From positions 1 through 64,000 of the forward strand of contig NZ_JAGGOG010000023.1 of assembly GCF_018614655.1 (NCBI RefSeq): a stretch of DNA of 64,000 bases, written 5' to 3'. Origin of the DNA: Pseudomonas fluorescens. GTDB taxonomy: Bacteria > Pseudomonadota > Gammaproteobacteria > Pseudomonadales > Pseudomonadaceae. A model generated the notes under the pieces. The model saw nothing but the letters and a program-made list of their open reading frames with translations, ran no database searches and was not told the DNA's origin. Position numbers and translations under genes: made by a program. Below are positions 34,194 through 42,220 of this stretch, piece after piece (within the stretch, counting starts at the first letter, position 1; every line of letters starts with the position of its first letter).

Positions 34194-34487
34194 TCAAAGC
34201 TCGAAGCGCAGCTCCGGCCAGATCGGTGGGGTACCACGCTTCTGGGATTCGAGGATCGCCCGACACAATGGGCACAAGCGCTGGTCCTGGAAGATGGAAC
34301 GATCCACCGATGACCAACGCGGCTGGGCAGGCAGCAATGTGCCACAGAGGGTGCGGTCGATCGAGCCGCCCAACTCCAGTTGACGCGTCACCAGATGCAC
34401 CCGGACTTCCTGGCAGGCGAACAGATCCAGCTGCTCGTCAGGCTCGATCAGTTGATAGGCAAACAGGGACCAGGCAGGGCGCGACAT
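34194..34487 (-). CDS. Hypothetical four-cysteine protein
   Basis: A 97-residue protein without signal peptide or membrane segment. Four cysteines (C25, C48, C72, C75), the last two as LCPLCRAIL, could bind a metal, but no known zinc domain was recognised. It is conserved in position next to tesA and the L,D-transpeptidase in pseudomonads as I recall. The start is the ATG at 34487 (MSRPAWSLF), with GGAGCCCTCG upstream. Confidence 0.7.
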   Translation of the reverse strand: MSRPAWSLFAYQLIEPDEQLDLFACQEVRVHLVTRQLELGGSIDRTLCGTLLPAQPRWSSVDRSIFQDQRLCPLCRAILESQKRGTPPIWPELRFEL

Positions 34488-34545
34488 CGAGGGCTCCAAA
34501 TCGGGGGGGCGCCACCTTAGCCGAAAGACCGCTGCTAGAAAAGCG

Positions 34546-35151
34546 TCATAGCAGCGGTTTTAGCGTCGGCCAGACATTTTCCAGCAACTTGCCCTGGGCG
34601 CCGACCGCCGGATGCAGTTGATCGGCCTGCATCAGCTCTGGATGGCCGCCGACGCCCTCGAGGAAAAACGGTACCAAGGGGATCTTTTTCTCCTCGGCCA
34701 GCGTGCCATAGACCTCGGCAAACGCCTTGGTGTAGCGCGGACCGTAATTGGGCGGTAACTGCATGCCCAGGAGCAGCACTTTGGCCCCCCCGGCCCTGGA
34801 CTGGTCGATCATCGACGCAAGATTTTGTTTCAATTGAGCTGGCGGCTGCCCACGCAGCCCATCATTGCCTCCCAACTCAAGGATCACCAGGTCCGGCTTA
34901 TGCTCTGCAAGCGCCGCCGGCAGCCGTGCCAGGCCACCAGCGCTGGTGTCGCCGCTAATGGAGGCATTGACTACTCTGTCGTCGAAACCTTCGCTCTTGA
35001 GCCGCTGCTCAAGCAATGCGACCCACCCTTTGCTGGTATCCAGGCCGAAACCGGCACTGATACTATCGCCAACGATCAGGACTGTACCCGCCGCTGCGTT
35101 CTGGGCCATGCACATCAAGGCCAGGCCAGCACTCAAAAACCACATTCGCAT
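34546..35151 (-). CDS. tesA: Arylesterase/thioesterase I TesA (SGNH hydrolase)
   Basis: A 201-residue periplasmic multifunctional esterase/acyl-CoA thioesterase/lysophospholipase. A signal peptide (about 1-21, cleaved near AAAG) precedes the SGNH blocks: GDSISAGFGL (S30), GGNDGLRG, and the C-terminal D-x2-H in ADQLHPAV. The start is the ATG at 35151 with GGAG 6-7 nt upstream. A long open frame further upstream is antisense to ybbA. It is divergent from ybbA, as in E. coli. Confidence 0.95.
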   Translation of the reverse strand: MRMWFLSAGLALMCMAQNAAAGTVLIVGDSISAGFGLDTSKGWVALLEQRLKSEGFDDRVVNASISGDTSAGGLARLPAALAEHKPDLVILELGGNDGLRGQPPAQLKQNLASMIDQSRAGGAKVLLLGMQLPPNYGPRYTKAFAEVYGTLAEEKKIPLVPFFLEGVGGHPELMQADQLHPAVGAQGKLLENVWPTLKPLL

Positions 35152-35161
35152 CGGATTCTCC

Positions 35162-35845
35162 ATGGGCGCAAGCATTCTCACCGCGCGAAACCTTAGCAAA
35201 GTGGTTCCCAGCGCGGAAGGTGAACTGACCATCCTGCACCAACTGAGCCTGGAACTGAACAAGGGCGATAGCCTGGCCATCGTCGGCAGTTCCGGTTCCG
35301 GCAAGTCCACCCTCCTGGGCCTGCTGGCCGGCCTCGACCTGCCCAGCAGCGGCGAAGTCACCCTCGCAGGGCAAGCCCTCAGCACCCTCGACGAAGACCA
35401 GCGCGCACGAATCCGCGCCGAACATGTCGGCTTCGTCTTCCAGTCCTTCCAGTTACTCGACAGTCTCAACGCCTTGGAAAACGTCATGCTGCCCCTGGAG
35501 CTGGACGGCCGCAAGGACGCCCGCGAGCGTGCCAAACACCTGCTTGAGCGGGTCGGCCTGGGCCAGCGCCTGACCCACTCACCACGCCAGCTCTCCGGCG
35601 GCGAGCAACAACGGGTGGCCATTGCCCGGGCCTTCGCCGCCGAGCCGGACGTGCTGTTTGCCGATGAACCCACCGGCAACCTCGACAGTCATACCGGCGA
35701 GCGCATCAGCGACCTGCTGTTCGAACTGAACCAGGAAAACGGCACGACCCTGGTATTGGTGACCCACGACGAGCGCCTGGCCCACCGTTGCCGACGCCTG
35801 ATCCGTCTTGAAGCCGGCCTGATGGTCGCGCCCCTGGAGCCTTGA
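35162..35845 (+). CDS. ybbA: ABC transporter ATP-binding protein, YbbA-like
   Basis: A 227-residue ATPase of the LolD/MacB group. It has Walker A GSSGSGKST, a Q-loop in FVFQSFQLL, signature LSGGEQQRVAIARA, Walker B VLFADEPTGNLD and switch histidine VTHD, all intact. Only 10 bp separate its ATG from the tesA start, so promoters overlap. It works with the FtsX-type permease encoded next. In E. coli this pair is implicated in export or envelope lipid processes; the substrate is not established. Confidence 0.92.
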   Translation: MGASILTARNLSKVVPSAEGELTILHQLSLELNKGDSLAIVGSSGSGKSTLLGLLAGLDLPSSGEVTLAGQALSTLDEDQRARIRAEHVGFVFQSFQLLDSLNALENVMLPLELDGRKDARERAKHLLERVGLGQRLTHSPRQLSGGEQQRVAIARAFAAEPDVLFADEPTGNLDSHTGERISDLLFELNQENGTTLVLVTHDERLAHRCRRLIRLEAGLMVAPLEP

Positions 35846-38355
35846 TGGCACGTTTGCCGCTGTTGCGCCTGTTCAGCCTTGCCCTGCGCCAATTGTTGCG
35901 CGACGCCCGCGCCGGCGAGTTGCGTGTGCTGTTCTTCGCCTTACTGGTGGCCGTCGCCGCCAGTACTGCCATCGGTTACTTCGGTGCGCGCCTCAATGGC
36001 GCCATGATGTTGCGCGCCACCGAGTTTCTCGGCGCCGACCTGGTGCTGGAAGGCAGCTCGCCAGCCCGGACCGAGCAAATCAAAAGCGGGACCGAGCTGG
36101 GCCTGGAGCATGCAAGGGTCGTGGAGTTCTCCAGCGTCATTGCCACCGACAATGGCATCCAGCTGTCCAGTATCAAGGCCGTCAACGAGCAATACCCACT
36201 GCGCGGCCAACTGAAAAGCGCCGCCGAGCCCTTCGGTGAGGAAACCCCAGGGGGCGGTCCGAAACCCGGTGAGGCCTGGGTGGAAGCACGCTTGCTGACC
36301 GCGCTGGACATGAAGATCGGCGACAGCATCGACGTCGGCATGAAGACGCTGCGCATGAGCCGTGTGTTGACCTATGAACCGGATCGCGCCGGCAATCTGT
36401 ACAGCCTCACCCCTCGGGTGATGATCAACCTGGCCGACCTTGAGGCCACCGGCGTGGTACAGCCTGGCAGTCGGGTCAGCTATCGCGAGCTCTGGCGCGC
36501 GCCGCAAGTGGGCACGGCCCTGCAAACCTATCGCGACCTGGTCAAGCCGGGGCTCGCCGCCAACCAGCGTCTGCAGGATGCACGAGATGGTAACCAGCAA
36601 ATCGGCGGAGCCTTGGGCAAAGCCGAACGCTACCTGAACATGGCCAGCCTGGTAGCCGTGTTGCTGTCCGGTGTAGCCGTGGCACTCTCGGCGAATCGCT
36701 TCGCCAGCCGGCGTTTTGATGCCAGCGCGTTACTGCGCTGCCTCGGCTTGTCGCGTCGCGAAACCATGTTGCTGTTCAGCCTGCAACTGACCGTGCTGGG
36801 GCTGTTGGCCAGCCTTACCGGTGCCCTGCTCGGCTGGCTGGCCCAGTTGGGACTGTTTTATCTGCTGCATGACCTGCTACCCGCGGACGTTCCGCCGGGC
36901 GGCCTGTTACCCGCCGTCGCCGGAATCGGCACCGGGCTGGTCGCCCTCGCCGGCTTCGCCCTGCCGCCGCTGGCAGCGTTAGGTCGAGTACCGCCCCTGC
37001 GGGTACTGCGACGCGACCTGTTGCCAATCCCTTCCAGCACCTGGATGGTCTATGGTGCAGCCCTGTTCGCCCTGGGCCTGATCATGTGGCGCTTGAGCCT
37101 GGACCTGGTGCTGACCTTCGCCCTGCTCGGCGGTGGCGTGGTGGCTGCACTGATCCTTGGCGGCCTGCTACTGTTGCTGTTGCAAAGCCTGCGACGGTTG
37201 CTGGCCCGAGCGTCCCTGCCCTGGCGCCTTGGGCTGGGGCAGTTGCTGCGCCATCCTCTGGCAGCAGCTGGACAATCCCTGGCATTTGGCCTGATCCTGC
37301 TCTCCATGGGGCTAATCGCGTTGCTGCGGGGCGAACTGCTGGACACCTGGCAAAACCAGCTCCCCAAGGACGCTCCCAATTACTTTGCCTTGAACATCCT
37401 GCCAGCAGACAAGGACGCCTTCGGCGCGCGCCTGCTGGAATTGCAGGCGCAGTCGGCCCCCTTGTATCCCGTGGTGCCGGGCCGTCTGATCAGTATCAAT
37501 GGCCAGCCAGTACGGGAGCTTGTCAGCAAGGACTCCAGCGGTGATCGCGCGATCCAGCGCGACTTGAGCCTGACCTGGGCCGCCGACCTGCCACCAGGCA
37601 ATAACCTCACAGCCGGCTCCTGGTGGTCGGCGCAACCGACCGACGATATTCCCGGTGTCTCGGTGGAGGCCAAGGTTGCCGAAAGCCTGAAGCTGAAACT
37701 CAACGATCACTTGGTCTTCACCGTCGGCGGGGAAAACCGTGAAGCGCGGGTCACCAGCCTGCGAGAGATCAACTGGGACAACTTCCAGCCCAACTTCTTC
37801 ATGATCTTCCAGCCGGGAACCCTGAAAGACCTGCCCGCCACCTACTTGACCAGTTTTTACCTGGCAGCCGGCCATGACCAGCAGATCGTCGACCTGTCCC
37901 GGGCCTTCCCGGCAGTGACTATCCTGCAGGTCGAGGCACTGCTTGCCCAACTGCGCAGCATTCTGGCCCAGGTCACCCTGGCGGTGGAGTATGTGCTGTT
38001 GTTTGTACTGGCAGCAGGAATGGCGGTGCTGTTTTCCGGCCTGCAGGCCACCCTGGATGAGCGTATCCGTCAAGGCGCCCTGCTGCGCGCCCTGGGGGCC
38101 GAGCGCAAGCTACTGGTCACGGCTCGCCGTATCGAGTTCGGATTGCTGGGGGCCGTCAGCGGCTTGCTGGCAGCGCTGGGGACGGAGTTGGTAACCCTGG
38201 TGTTGTACCGCTACGCCTTTGACCTGCCTTGGCACCCGCACCCGTGGCTGCTGATTCTTCCCATCATCGGTGCGGTGCTGATTGGCGGTGCCGGCGTATT
38301 CGGTACACGGCGGGCCTTGAATGCCAGCCCATTGACTGTCCTGCGCGAAGGCTGA
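35845..38355 (+). CDS. ybbP: FtsX-family ABC permease, YbbP-like
   Basis: An 836-residue inner-membrane permease of the MacB/FtsX type. It has an N-terminal anchor (about 20-40), a large periplasmic domain, a first transmembrane group (about 265-450) with further helices near 475, a second periplasmic region, and a C-terminal group (about 705-830) ending in RRALNASPLTVLREG. The ATG overlaps the ybbA stop (TGATG), so the two are coupled. Length agrees with E. coli YbbP (about 800 residues). Confidence 0.92.
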   Translation: MARLPLLRLFSLALRQLLRDARAGELRVLFFALLVAVAASTAIGYFGARLNGAMMLRATEFLGADLVLEGSSPARTEQIKSGTELGLEHARVVEFSSVIATDNGIQLSSIKAVNEQYPLRGQLKSAAEPFGEETPGGGPKPGEAWVEARLLTALDMKIGDSIDVGMKTLRMSRVLTYEPDRAGNLYSLTPRVMINLADLEATGVVQPGSRVSYRELWRAPQVGTALQTYRDLVKPGLAANQRLQDARDGNQQIGGALGKAERYLNMASLVAVLLSGVAVALSANRFASRRFDASALLRCLGLSRRETMLLFSLQLTVLGLLASLTGALLGWLAQLGLFYLLHDLLPADVPPGGLLPAVAGIGTGLVALAGFALPPLAALGRVPPLRVLRRDLLPIPSSTWMVYGAALFALGLIMWRLSLDLVLTFALLGGGVVAALILGGLLLLLLQSLRRLLARASLPWRLGLGQLLRHPLAAAGQSLAFGLILLSMGLIALLRGELLDTWQNQLPKDAPNYFALNILPADKDAFGARLLELQAQSAPLYPVVPGRLISINGQPVRELVSKDSSGDRAIQRDLSLTWAADLPPGNNLTAGSWWSAQPTDDIPGVSVEAKVAESLKLKLNDHLVFTVGGENREARVTSLREINWDNFQPNFFMIFQPGTLKDLPATYLTSFYLAAGHDQQIVDLSRAFPAVTILQVEALLAQLRSILAQVTLAVEYVLLFVLAAGMAVLFSGLQATLDERIRQGALLRALGAERKLLVTARRIEFGLLGAVSGLLAALGTELVTLVLYRYAFDLPWHPHPWLLILPIIGAVLIGGAGVFGTRRALNASPLTVLREG

Positions 38356-38394
38356 AAAAGCGGATGGCCCGCTGTCCACATGGAGCGCGGGTCA

Positions 38395-38871
38395 TCATGA
38401 CTTCACATACTCAATAGCAGTAATCCACCAGCACACCTCACCACCGGGGGTCTGCACCATGGCCTCATCATCCACTTCCTTTCGGAGCAGTGCCCTGGCC
38501 ATGGGCGAGTCGATGGAGATGTAGTCCATACGCTCGTAAATTTCGTCATAACCGACGATGCGAAAACGTTTGGTCTCGCCCTGCTCGTTTTCAATCTCCA
38601 CCCAGGCACCGAAAAACACCCGGCCTTCCTGCTCCGGCATGTACTCGACCACGCGCATGTCTTCCAGGCGCTTGCGCAAGTAACGCACCCGACGATCAAT
38701 CTCGCGCAACAGTTTCTTGTTGTACTGATAATCCGCGTTTTCGCTTCTGTCCCCCAATGAGGCAGCCCACGTCACTTTACGGGTGGTATCGGGGCGCTTT
38801 TCTCGCCACAGGTAATCAAGCTCTTTCTTTAGCGCTTCATGACCTTCTTTGGTAATCAGCTTGGTACTCAA
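38395..38871 (-). CDS. greB: Transcription elongation factor GreB
   Basis: A 158-residue Gre factor that stimulates transcript cleavage by backtracked RNA polymerase. The N-terminal coiled coil carries acidic tip residues (LGDRSENADYQYNKK: D, E, D), and the C-terminal domain has the DSPMARALLRKEVDDEAMVQTPGGE block in GreB form. Length matches GreB. The gene marks the left edge of the conserved backbone before the accessory module at 39 kb; 141 bp of apparently empty DNA separate them. Confidence 0.93.
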   Translation of the reverse strand: MSTKLITKEGHEALKKELDYLWREKRPDTTRKVTWAASLGDRSENADYQYNKKLLREIDRRVRYLRKRLEDMRVVEYMPEQEGRVFFGAWVEIENEQGETKRFRIVGYDEIYERMDYISIDSPMARALLRKEVDDEAMVQTPGGEVCWWITAIEYVKS

Positions 38872-39012
38872 AAGCTATACATCCCCTGGACATTTCCATT
38901 TATTCGGACACATTGCGATATCAAGCAGAAGACCACAATCGTCTGACTTCAGTTGATTGGCGTCGATGATAAATGAACGGGGAAAAGTAGCCAGGCCTGG
39001 CTCACCCAACTG

Positions 39013-40266
39013 TTACACAGGCGCCTCTCCATCAGCTTGAAGTTGCCGCTCTACACTCACGGCCTGGTCATGACCAGAGCCGAGCACTTCATCCACATTA
39101 TGGAGCACCTCCCTGAGACCAGCCCTGAAGCGGGATAAATGCGACAGCCCTACGGCCAATTGCTCCTCCCTATGACGGACTGCCAGGTCGTGACTGTGTA
39201 ACTCAATGGCTTGACGCTCCAGATCGTGCGCCCATTCCTCCAGCCGGCGCTGCTCTGCCTGCTGTCCCTCTGCACGCCCCAGCAATTGCTCTTCACGAGT
39301 ATTCAACATCTGGGCCTGCTGTTGCAGGGCGAGCTCTTTTTCGCAGGCTAGCCCGGCATCCTGCTGCTTCGTTAGCTCCCAATCGGCTTTTTCCTGTAGC
39401 AACAGACTGCGAGCCTGACCAAGCTCTTCTTCCTGCTTGAGCACGGTGTTTTTCTGCTGCGTCAGTTCTTGAGCCACCCGAGCAAGATTGGTCAGCGTAT
39501 TGTCCACCTCAAAGAGCGATACCCGCTCCTCCTTGGCGACAGGAGAAATCGGTGCAGTTTCACACTCGGGCGCTTCCCGCACCTGCTGGTCCGGCACAGG
39601 ATGCAAGGTCTCGGGAGGGGACTCTTCCAACACCGTTTCCAATATTGGCTCAACCTGCGCTTGCTGCACAGACTCCGCAAGTTGCTGTGCTACAGGTGCA
39701 ACAGCGGAGGCCTGTAACAGCATCTCACGTGACTCCGGCTCGACTTGTCTCCCGGCTCTGGGTGGAGCCACCATGCGTGAGGAAAAACGAATCGAAGGGA
39801 CAATCAACGAGGTACTTTCGATAGCCGGCAAACCCGGAACCGAAGTCCCCAGCGTGATCACTTTCATCACCAGCGTCTTTTTGATCGTCAACGAGTGGTG
39901 ATCCTCTGGACGCGCCGGCGGCAGCTTGCACCCCTTCAAATCAACAAAGTGATAGGGAATCTGCGGCTCCGACGCGCTTCCCGACTTACTACCAGGGCCG
40001 GCAGCCAACGTAAGGATCTGCTTGAAAACGTGCATCGCTACCTGCAAGTCGCTCTTGGAATCAATTCCTCCCAAAAAATACCGTTCAGACTTCTTGCGTA
40101 ACGCTGCAATGTATACCCGTGAACTGCCGGGCTCCGCCTCTTCATCCAGGCTATAGGCAAGAAAGTTCGATGAGACCTGAGCCACGGAAAAGCCACAAAG
40201 CAGCGCACCATTAACTGGAGTGTCGTGGCCAGAGCGCTCAAGAACAAGAGTACGTAGAAGCATCAT
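39013..40266 (-). CDS. Uncharacterised coiled-coil protein of the accessory module
   Basis: A 417-residue cytoplasmic protein I do not recognise. The N-terminal third (about 1-110) looks globular (LLRTLVLERSGHDTPVNGAL, RKKSERYFLGGID). It is followed by a second possible strand-rich part (to about 175), a Pro/Glu-rich linker (about 180-260) and a long Gln/Glu-rich coiled coil (about 265-380) with heptad-like AQELTQQKNTVLKQEEELGQ. There is no signal peptide. The start is the ATG pair at 40266/40263 with GAGGA upstream. Divergence from the three ABC genes across a shared 290-bp region suggests a common function. A scaffold role is a guess. Confidence 0.7.
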   Translation of the reverse strand: MMLLRTLVLERSGHDTPVNGALLCGFSVAQVSSNFLAYSLDEEAEPGSSRVYIAALRKKSERYFLGGIDSKSDLQVAMHVFKQILTLAAGPGSKSGSASEPQIPYHFVDLKGCKLPPARPEDHHSLTIKKTLVMKVITLGTSVPGLPAIESTSLIVPSIRFSSRMVAPPRAGRQVEPESREMLLQASAVAPVAQQLAESVQQAQVEPILETVLEESPPETLHPVPDQQVREAPECETAPISPVAKEERVSLFEVDNTLTNLARVAQELTQQKNTVLKQEEELGQARSLLLQEKADWELTKQQDAGLACEKELALQQQAQMLNTREEQLLGRAEGQQAEQRRLEEWAHDLERQAIELHSHDLAVRHREEQLAVGLSHLSRFRAGLREVLHNVDEVLGSGHDQAVSVERQLQADGEAPV

Positions 40267-40556
40267 GAAAATCAGGTCCTCTTTTGAATTGTTAGAAGTT
40301 ACCCCCCTATACAACACCAAACGCACAGTAAATATCAGCCGAAATCGCCTAATCACTCCAACAATCAACCGAGTCACGCGTAGGAGTTATCCTATTTAGC
40401 TTTCCTGGCATATCCAAGCCCAAACTTTGAACGTACCATTTTTACAACCCCACTCCCTGACCAAGACCTTTAATTCCTTATTCTTTATAAAGTCATAACC
40501 TCATCCAAACCATTCAACACATCCATCAACCCAACCCCACCCAACAGAAAAACATA
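40267..40556. promoter_or_regulatory. AT-rich divergent promoter region of the accessory module
   Basis: These 290 bp separate the divergently transcribed coiled-coil and ABC-ATPase genes. They are A/T- and C-rich on the plus strand (stretches such as CATCCATCAACCCAACCCCACCC) and poor in G. No confident -35/-10 pair, repeat or palindrome was found. The ATPase ATG at 40557 lacks an evident Shine-Dalgarno (ACAGAAAAACATA precedes it). Confidence 0.4.
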
Positions 40557-41483
40557 ATGTTCGAGATAAAAAACCTAACAAAAATCACTAATAGAAGACT
40601 CATCATCAACGACATTTCCTTCCGTGGTGAACCTAACGAAAGTTTGGGGCTTCTCGGTCATGACGGCGCAGGAAAAACAACATTAATGAAAATGCTCTCA
40701 GGAGCGCTCCGACCGTCCTCCGGCCATATAAATGTCTCTGGAATCGATATAAGCCTTAATCCTCTACAGGTAAAAAAAATAATAGGCTACCAACCAGAGA
40801 CGCTGATCAACCATCGCACAATTACAGTAAAGGTCTTTCTGGATTTCATTGCTGACATTCGTGGGTTACGCGGTAAAAACAAACGCAAAATGGTGGATCG
40901 TGCTGTCGACCGACTGGACCTCACGCGTACCCTCAAATACTCCATTGATACCCTGCCCACAGGGCTGAAACGCCAAGTGGCGATTGCCCAAGCCATCCTT
41001 CATGACCCTGCCTTGCTACTGCTGGATGAGCCTACCGAAGGCCTCGCACCTCATCAAAAACACAACATCAGGACTCTCATCACCTCGTTGACAAGCGAAA
41101 TGAACATCATCATTGCCTCCCGTAGCCCCGAAGAAGTTGCCTGCGTCTGCGACCGCGCGCTGGTCATCGCTGAAGGTCAATTAGTGGCAGACCTGCCTGT
41201 GTCAGCACTAAAGCGCAGCTCCCGCCATTTCCAGGCGGTCACCCTGGCAACCGATGGTCCGCTGGACCTGCTGGCGCTGGCTGTACTGCCGGGTGTTGCA
41301 GGCATCGAGGAACACCGGCAGGCACCAGGCACCGTGACGGTACTGGCAATGCCGGGGCAAATCATCTACCCCCATATCAACGCCTTGATCGCCAACCGCG
41401 GCTGGAAAATCAACTCGCTGCAGGTGGAGTCTGGACGCTTGGATGATGTGGTTCACCACCTGAGCCAAGAGGCGTCAAATTGA
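40557..41483 (+). CDS. GldA-like ABC ATPase with divergent motifs
   Basis: A 308-residue ABC-2 exporter ATPase of the GldA/NosF/CcmA type. Walker A GHDGAGKT (34-41), Q-loop Q79 and Walker B LLLLDEPTEGL (D157, E158) are intact. However, the signature is LPTGLKRQ (133-140) instead of LSGGxxQR, and the switch position reads ASRSPEEV with R189 where histidine is expected. The C-terminal domain (about 215-308) has the extra fold of gliding-type ATPases. The first 60 bp are 32% G+C by count, far below neighbours. It overlaps the permease gene by 4 bp. Confidence 0.85.
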   Translation: MFEIKNLTKITNRRLIINDISFRGEPNESLGLLGHDGAGKTTLMKMLSGALRPSSGHINVSGIDISLNPLQVKKIIGYQPETLINHRTITVKVFLDFIADIRGLRGKNKRKMVDRAVDRLDLTRTLKYSIDTLPTGLKRQVAIAQAILHDPALLLLDEPTEGLAPHQKHNIRTLITSLTSEMNIIIASRSPEEVACVCDRALVIAEGQLVADLPVSALKRSSRHFQAVTLATDGPLDLLALAVLPGVAGIEEHRQAPGTVTVLAMPGQIIYPHINALIANRGWKINSLQVESGRLDDVVHHLSQEASN

Positions 41484-42205
41484 AACTGTTACCCGTTATA
41501 TTCAAACGCCAGCTCGGCAGTTACTTTTCCTCACCGGCCACTTATCTCTGTATTGCAGCCTTCTTGTTGGTGTCCGCTATTGCTGGCTTTCAGCTAGGTA
41601 GTTTTTTGGAGCATGACAGTAACGATCTGTATCATTTTTTCAGGTTTCACCCTTGGTTTTATCTTTTCCTTATTCCCGCACTCTGCACACAGCTTTGGTC
41701 CGACGAAGGAAAAGAAGGCGCATTCGACTTCCTGAACACCTTGCCTATAAATGTTTTCGAACTGACACTTGGAAAATTTCTCGCTGCCTGGACAGTTTCA
41801 GGACTGGCCCTGCTATTGACATTTCCGATAGTCATTACCGTCAATTATTTAGGATCCCCTGAAAATAAAACCATCGTCGTTCAGCTCTTCGTGAGTTGGT
41901 TATTAGCTGGCACTTATCTGGCGGGAAGTTTCTTTATCTGCGCGTTGACCTGCCATCGACTTATTATTTTAATTTTAACTTTTTTCTTACTGCTTGCAGC
42001 CAGCGGACTGTCATCTGTCCTCGATGCGTTTGACTATCACACCCCCGTCTGGCTTATCGAAAGTTTAATTTCTCTTAACCCATCGGCGCGATTTGACACG
42101 ATCGGCAACGGCGTTCTGACACTGCAAGACCTTTCGTATTTCCTCAGCATGATTCTTGCATTTCTCGCCGCAACAATCGTCACCCTGAAATTTAGAAAAG
42201 GCTGA
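41480..42205 (+). CDS. GldF-like ABC-2 permease
   Basis: A 241-residue inner-membrane protein with about six hydrophobic segments. After the second membrane segment it carries the ABC-2 coupling region LWSDEGKEGAFDFLNTLPIN and then FELTLGKFLAAW, matching the GldF pattern of gliding-type exporters. TTG start at 41480 with GAGG 7 nt upstream, overlapping the ATPase stop (TTGA). AT-rich compared with the chromosome. It should pair with the ATPase and the following auxiliary protein. Confidence 0.85.
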   Translation: MKLLPVIFKRQLGSYFSSPATYLCIAAFLLVSAIAGFQLGSFLEHDSNDLYHFFRFHPWFYLFLIPALCTQLWSDEGKEGAFDFLNTLPINVFELTLGKFLAAWTVSGLALLLTFPIVITVNYLGSPENKTIVVQLFVSWLLAGTYLAGSFFICALTCHRLIILILTFFLLLAASGLSSVLDAFDYHTPVWLIESLISLNPSARFDTIGNGVLTLQDLSYFLSMILAFLAATIVTLKFRKG

Positions 42206-42220
42206 GAAGGAAAGACCTCA

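Noticed and set aside
34865..35161. N-terminal extension of ybbA
   Set aside because: It is antisense to tesA; the ABC domain starts just after ATG 35162.
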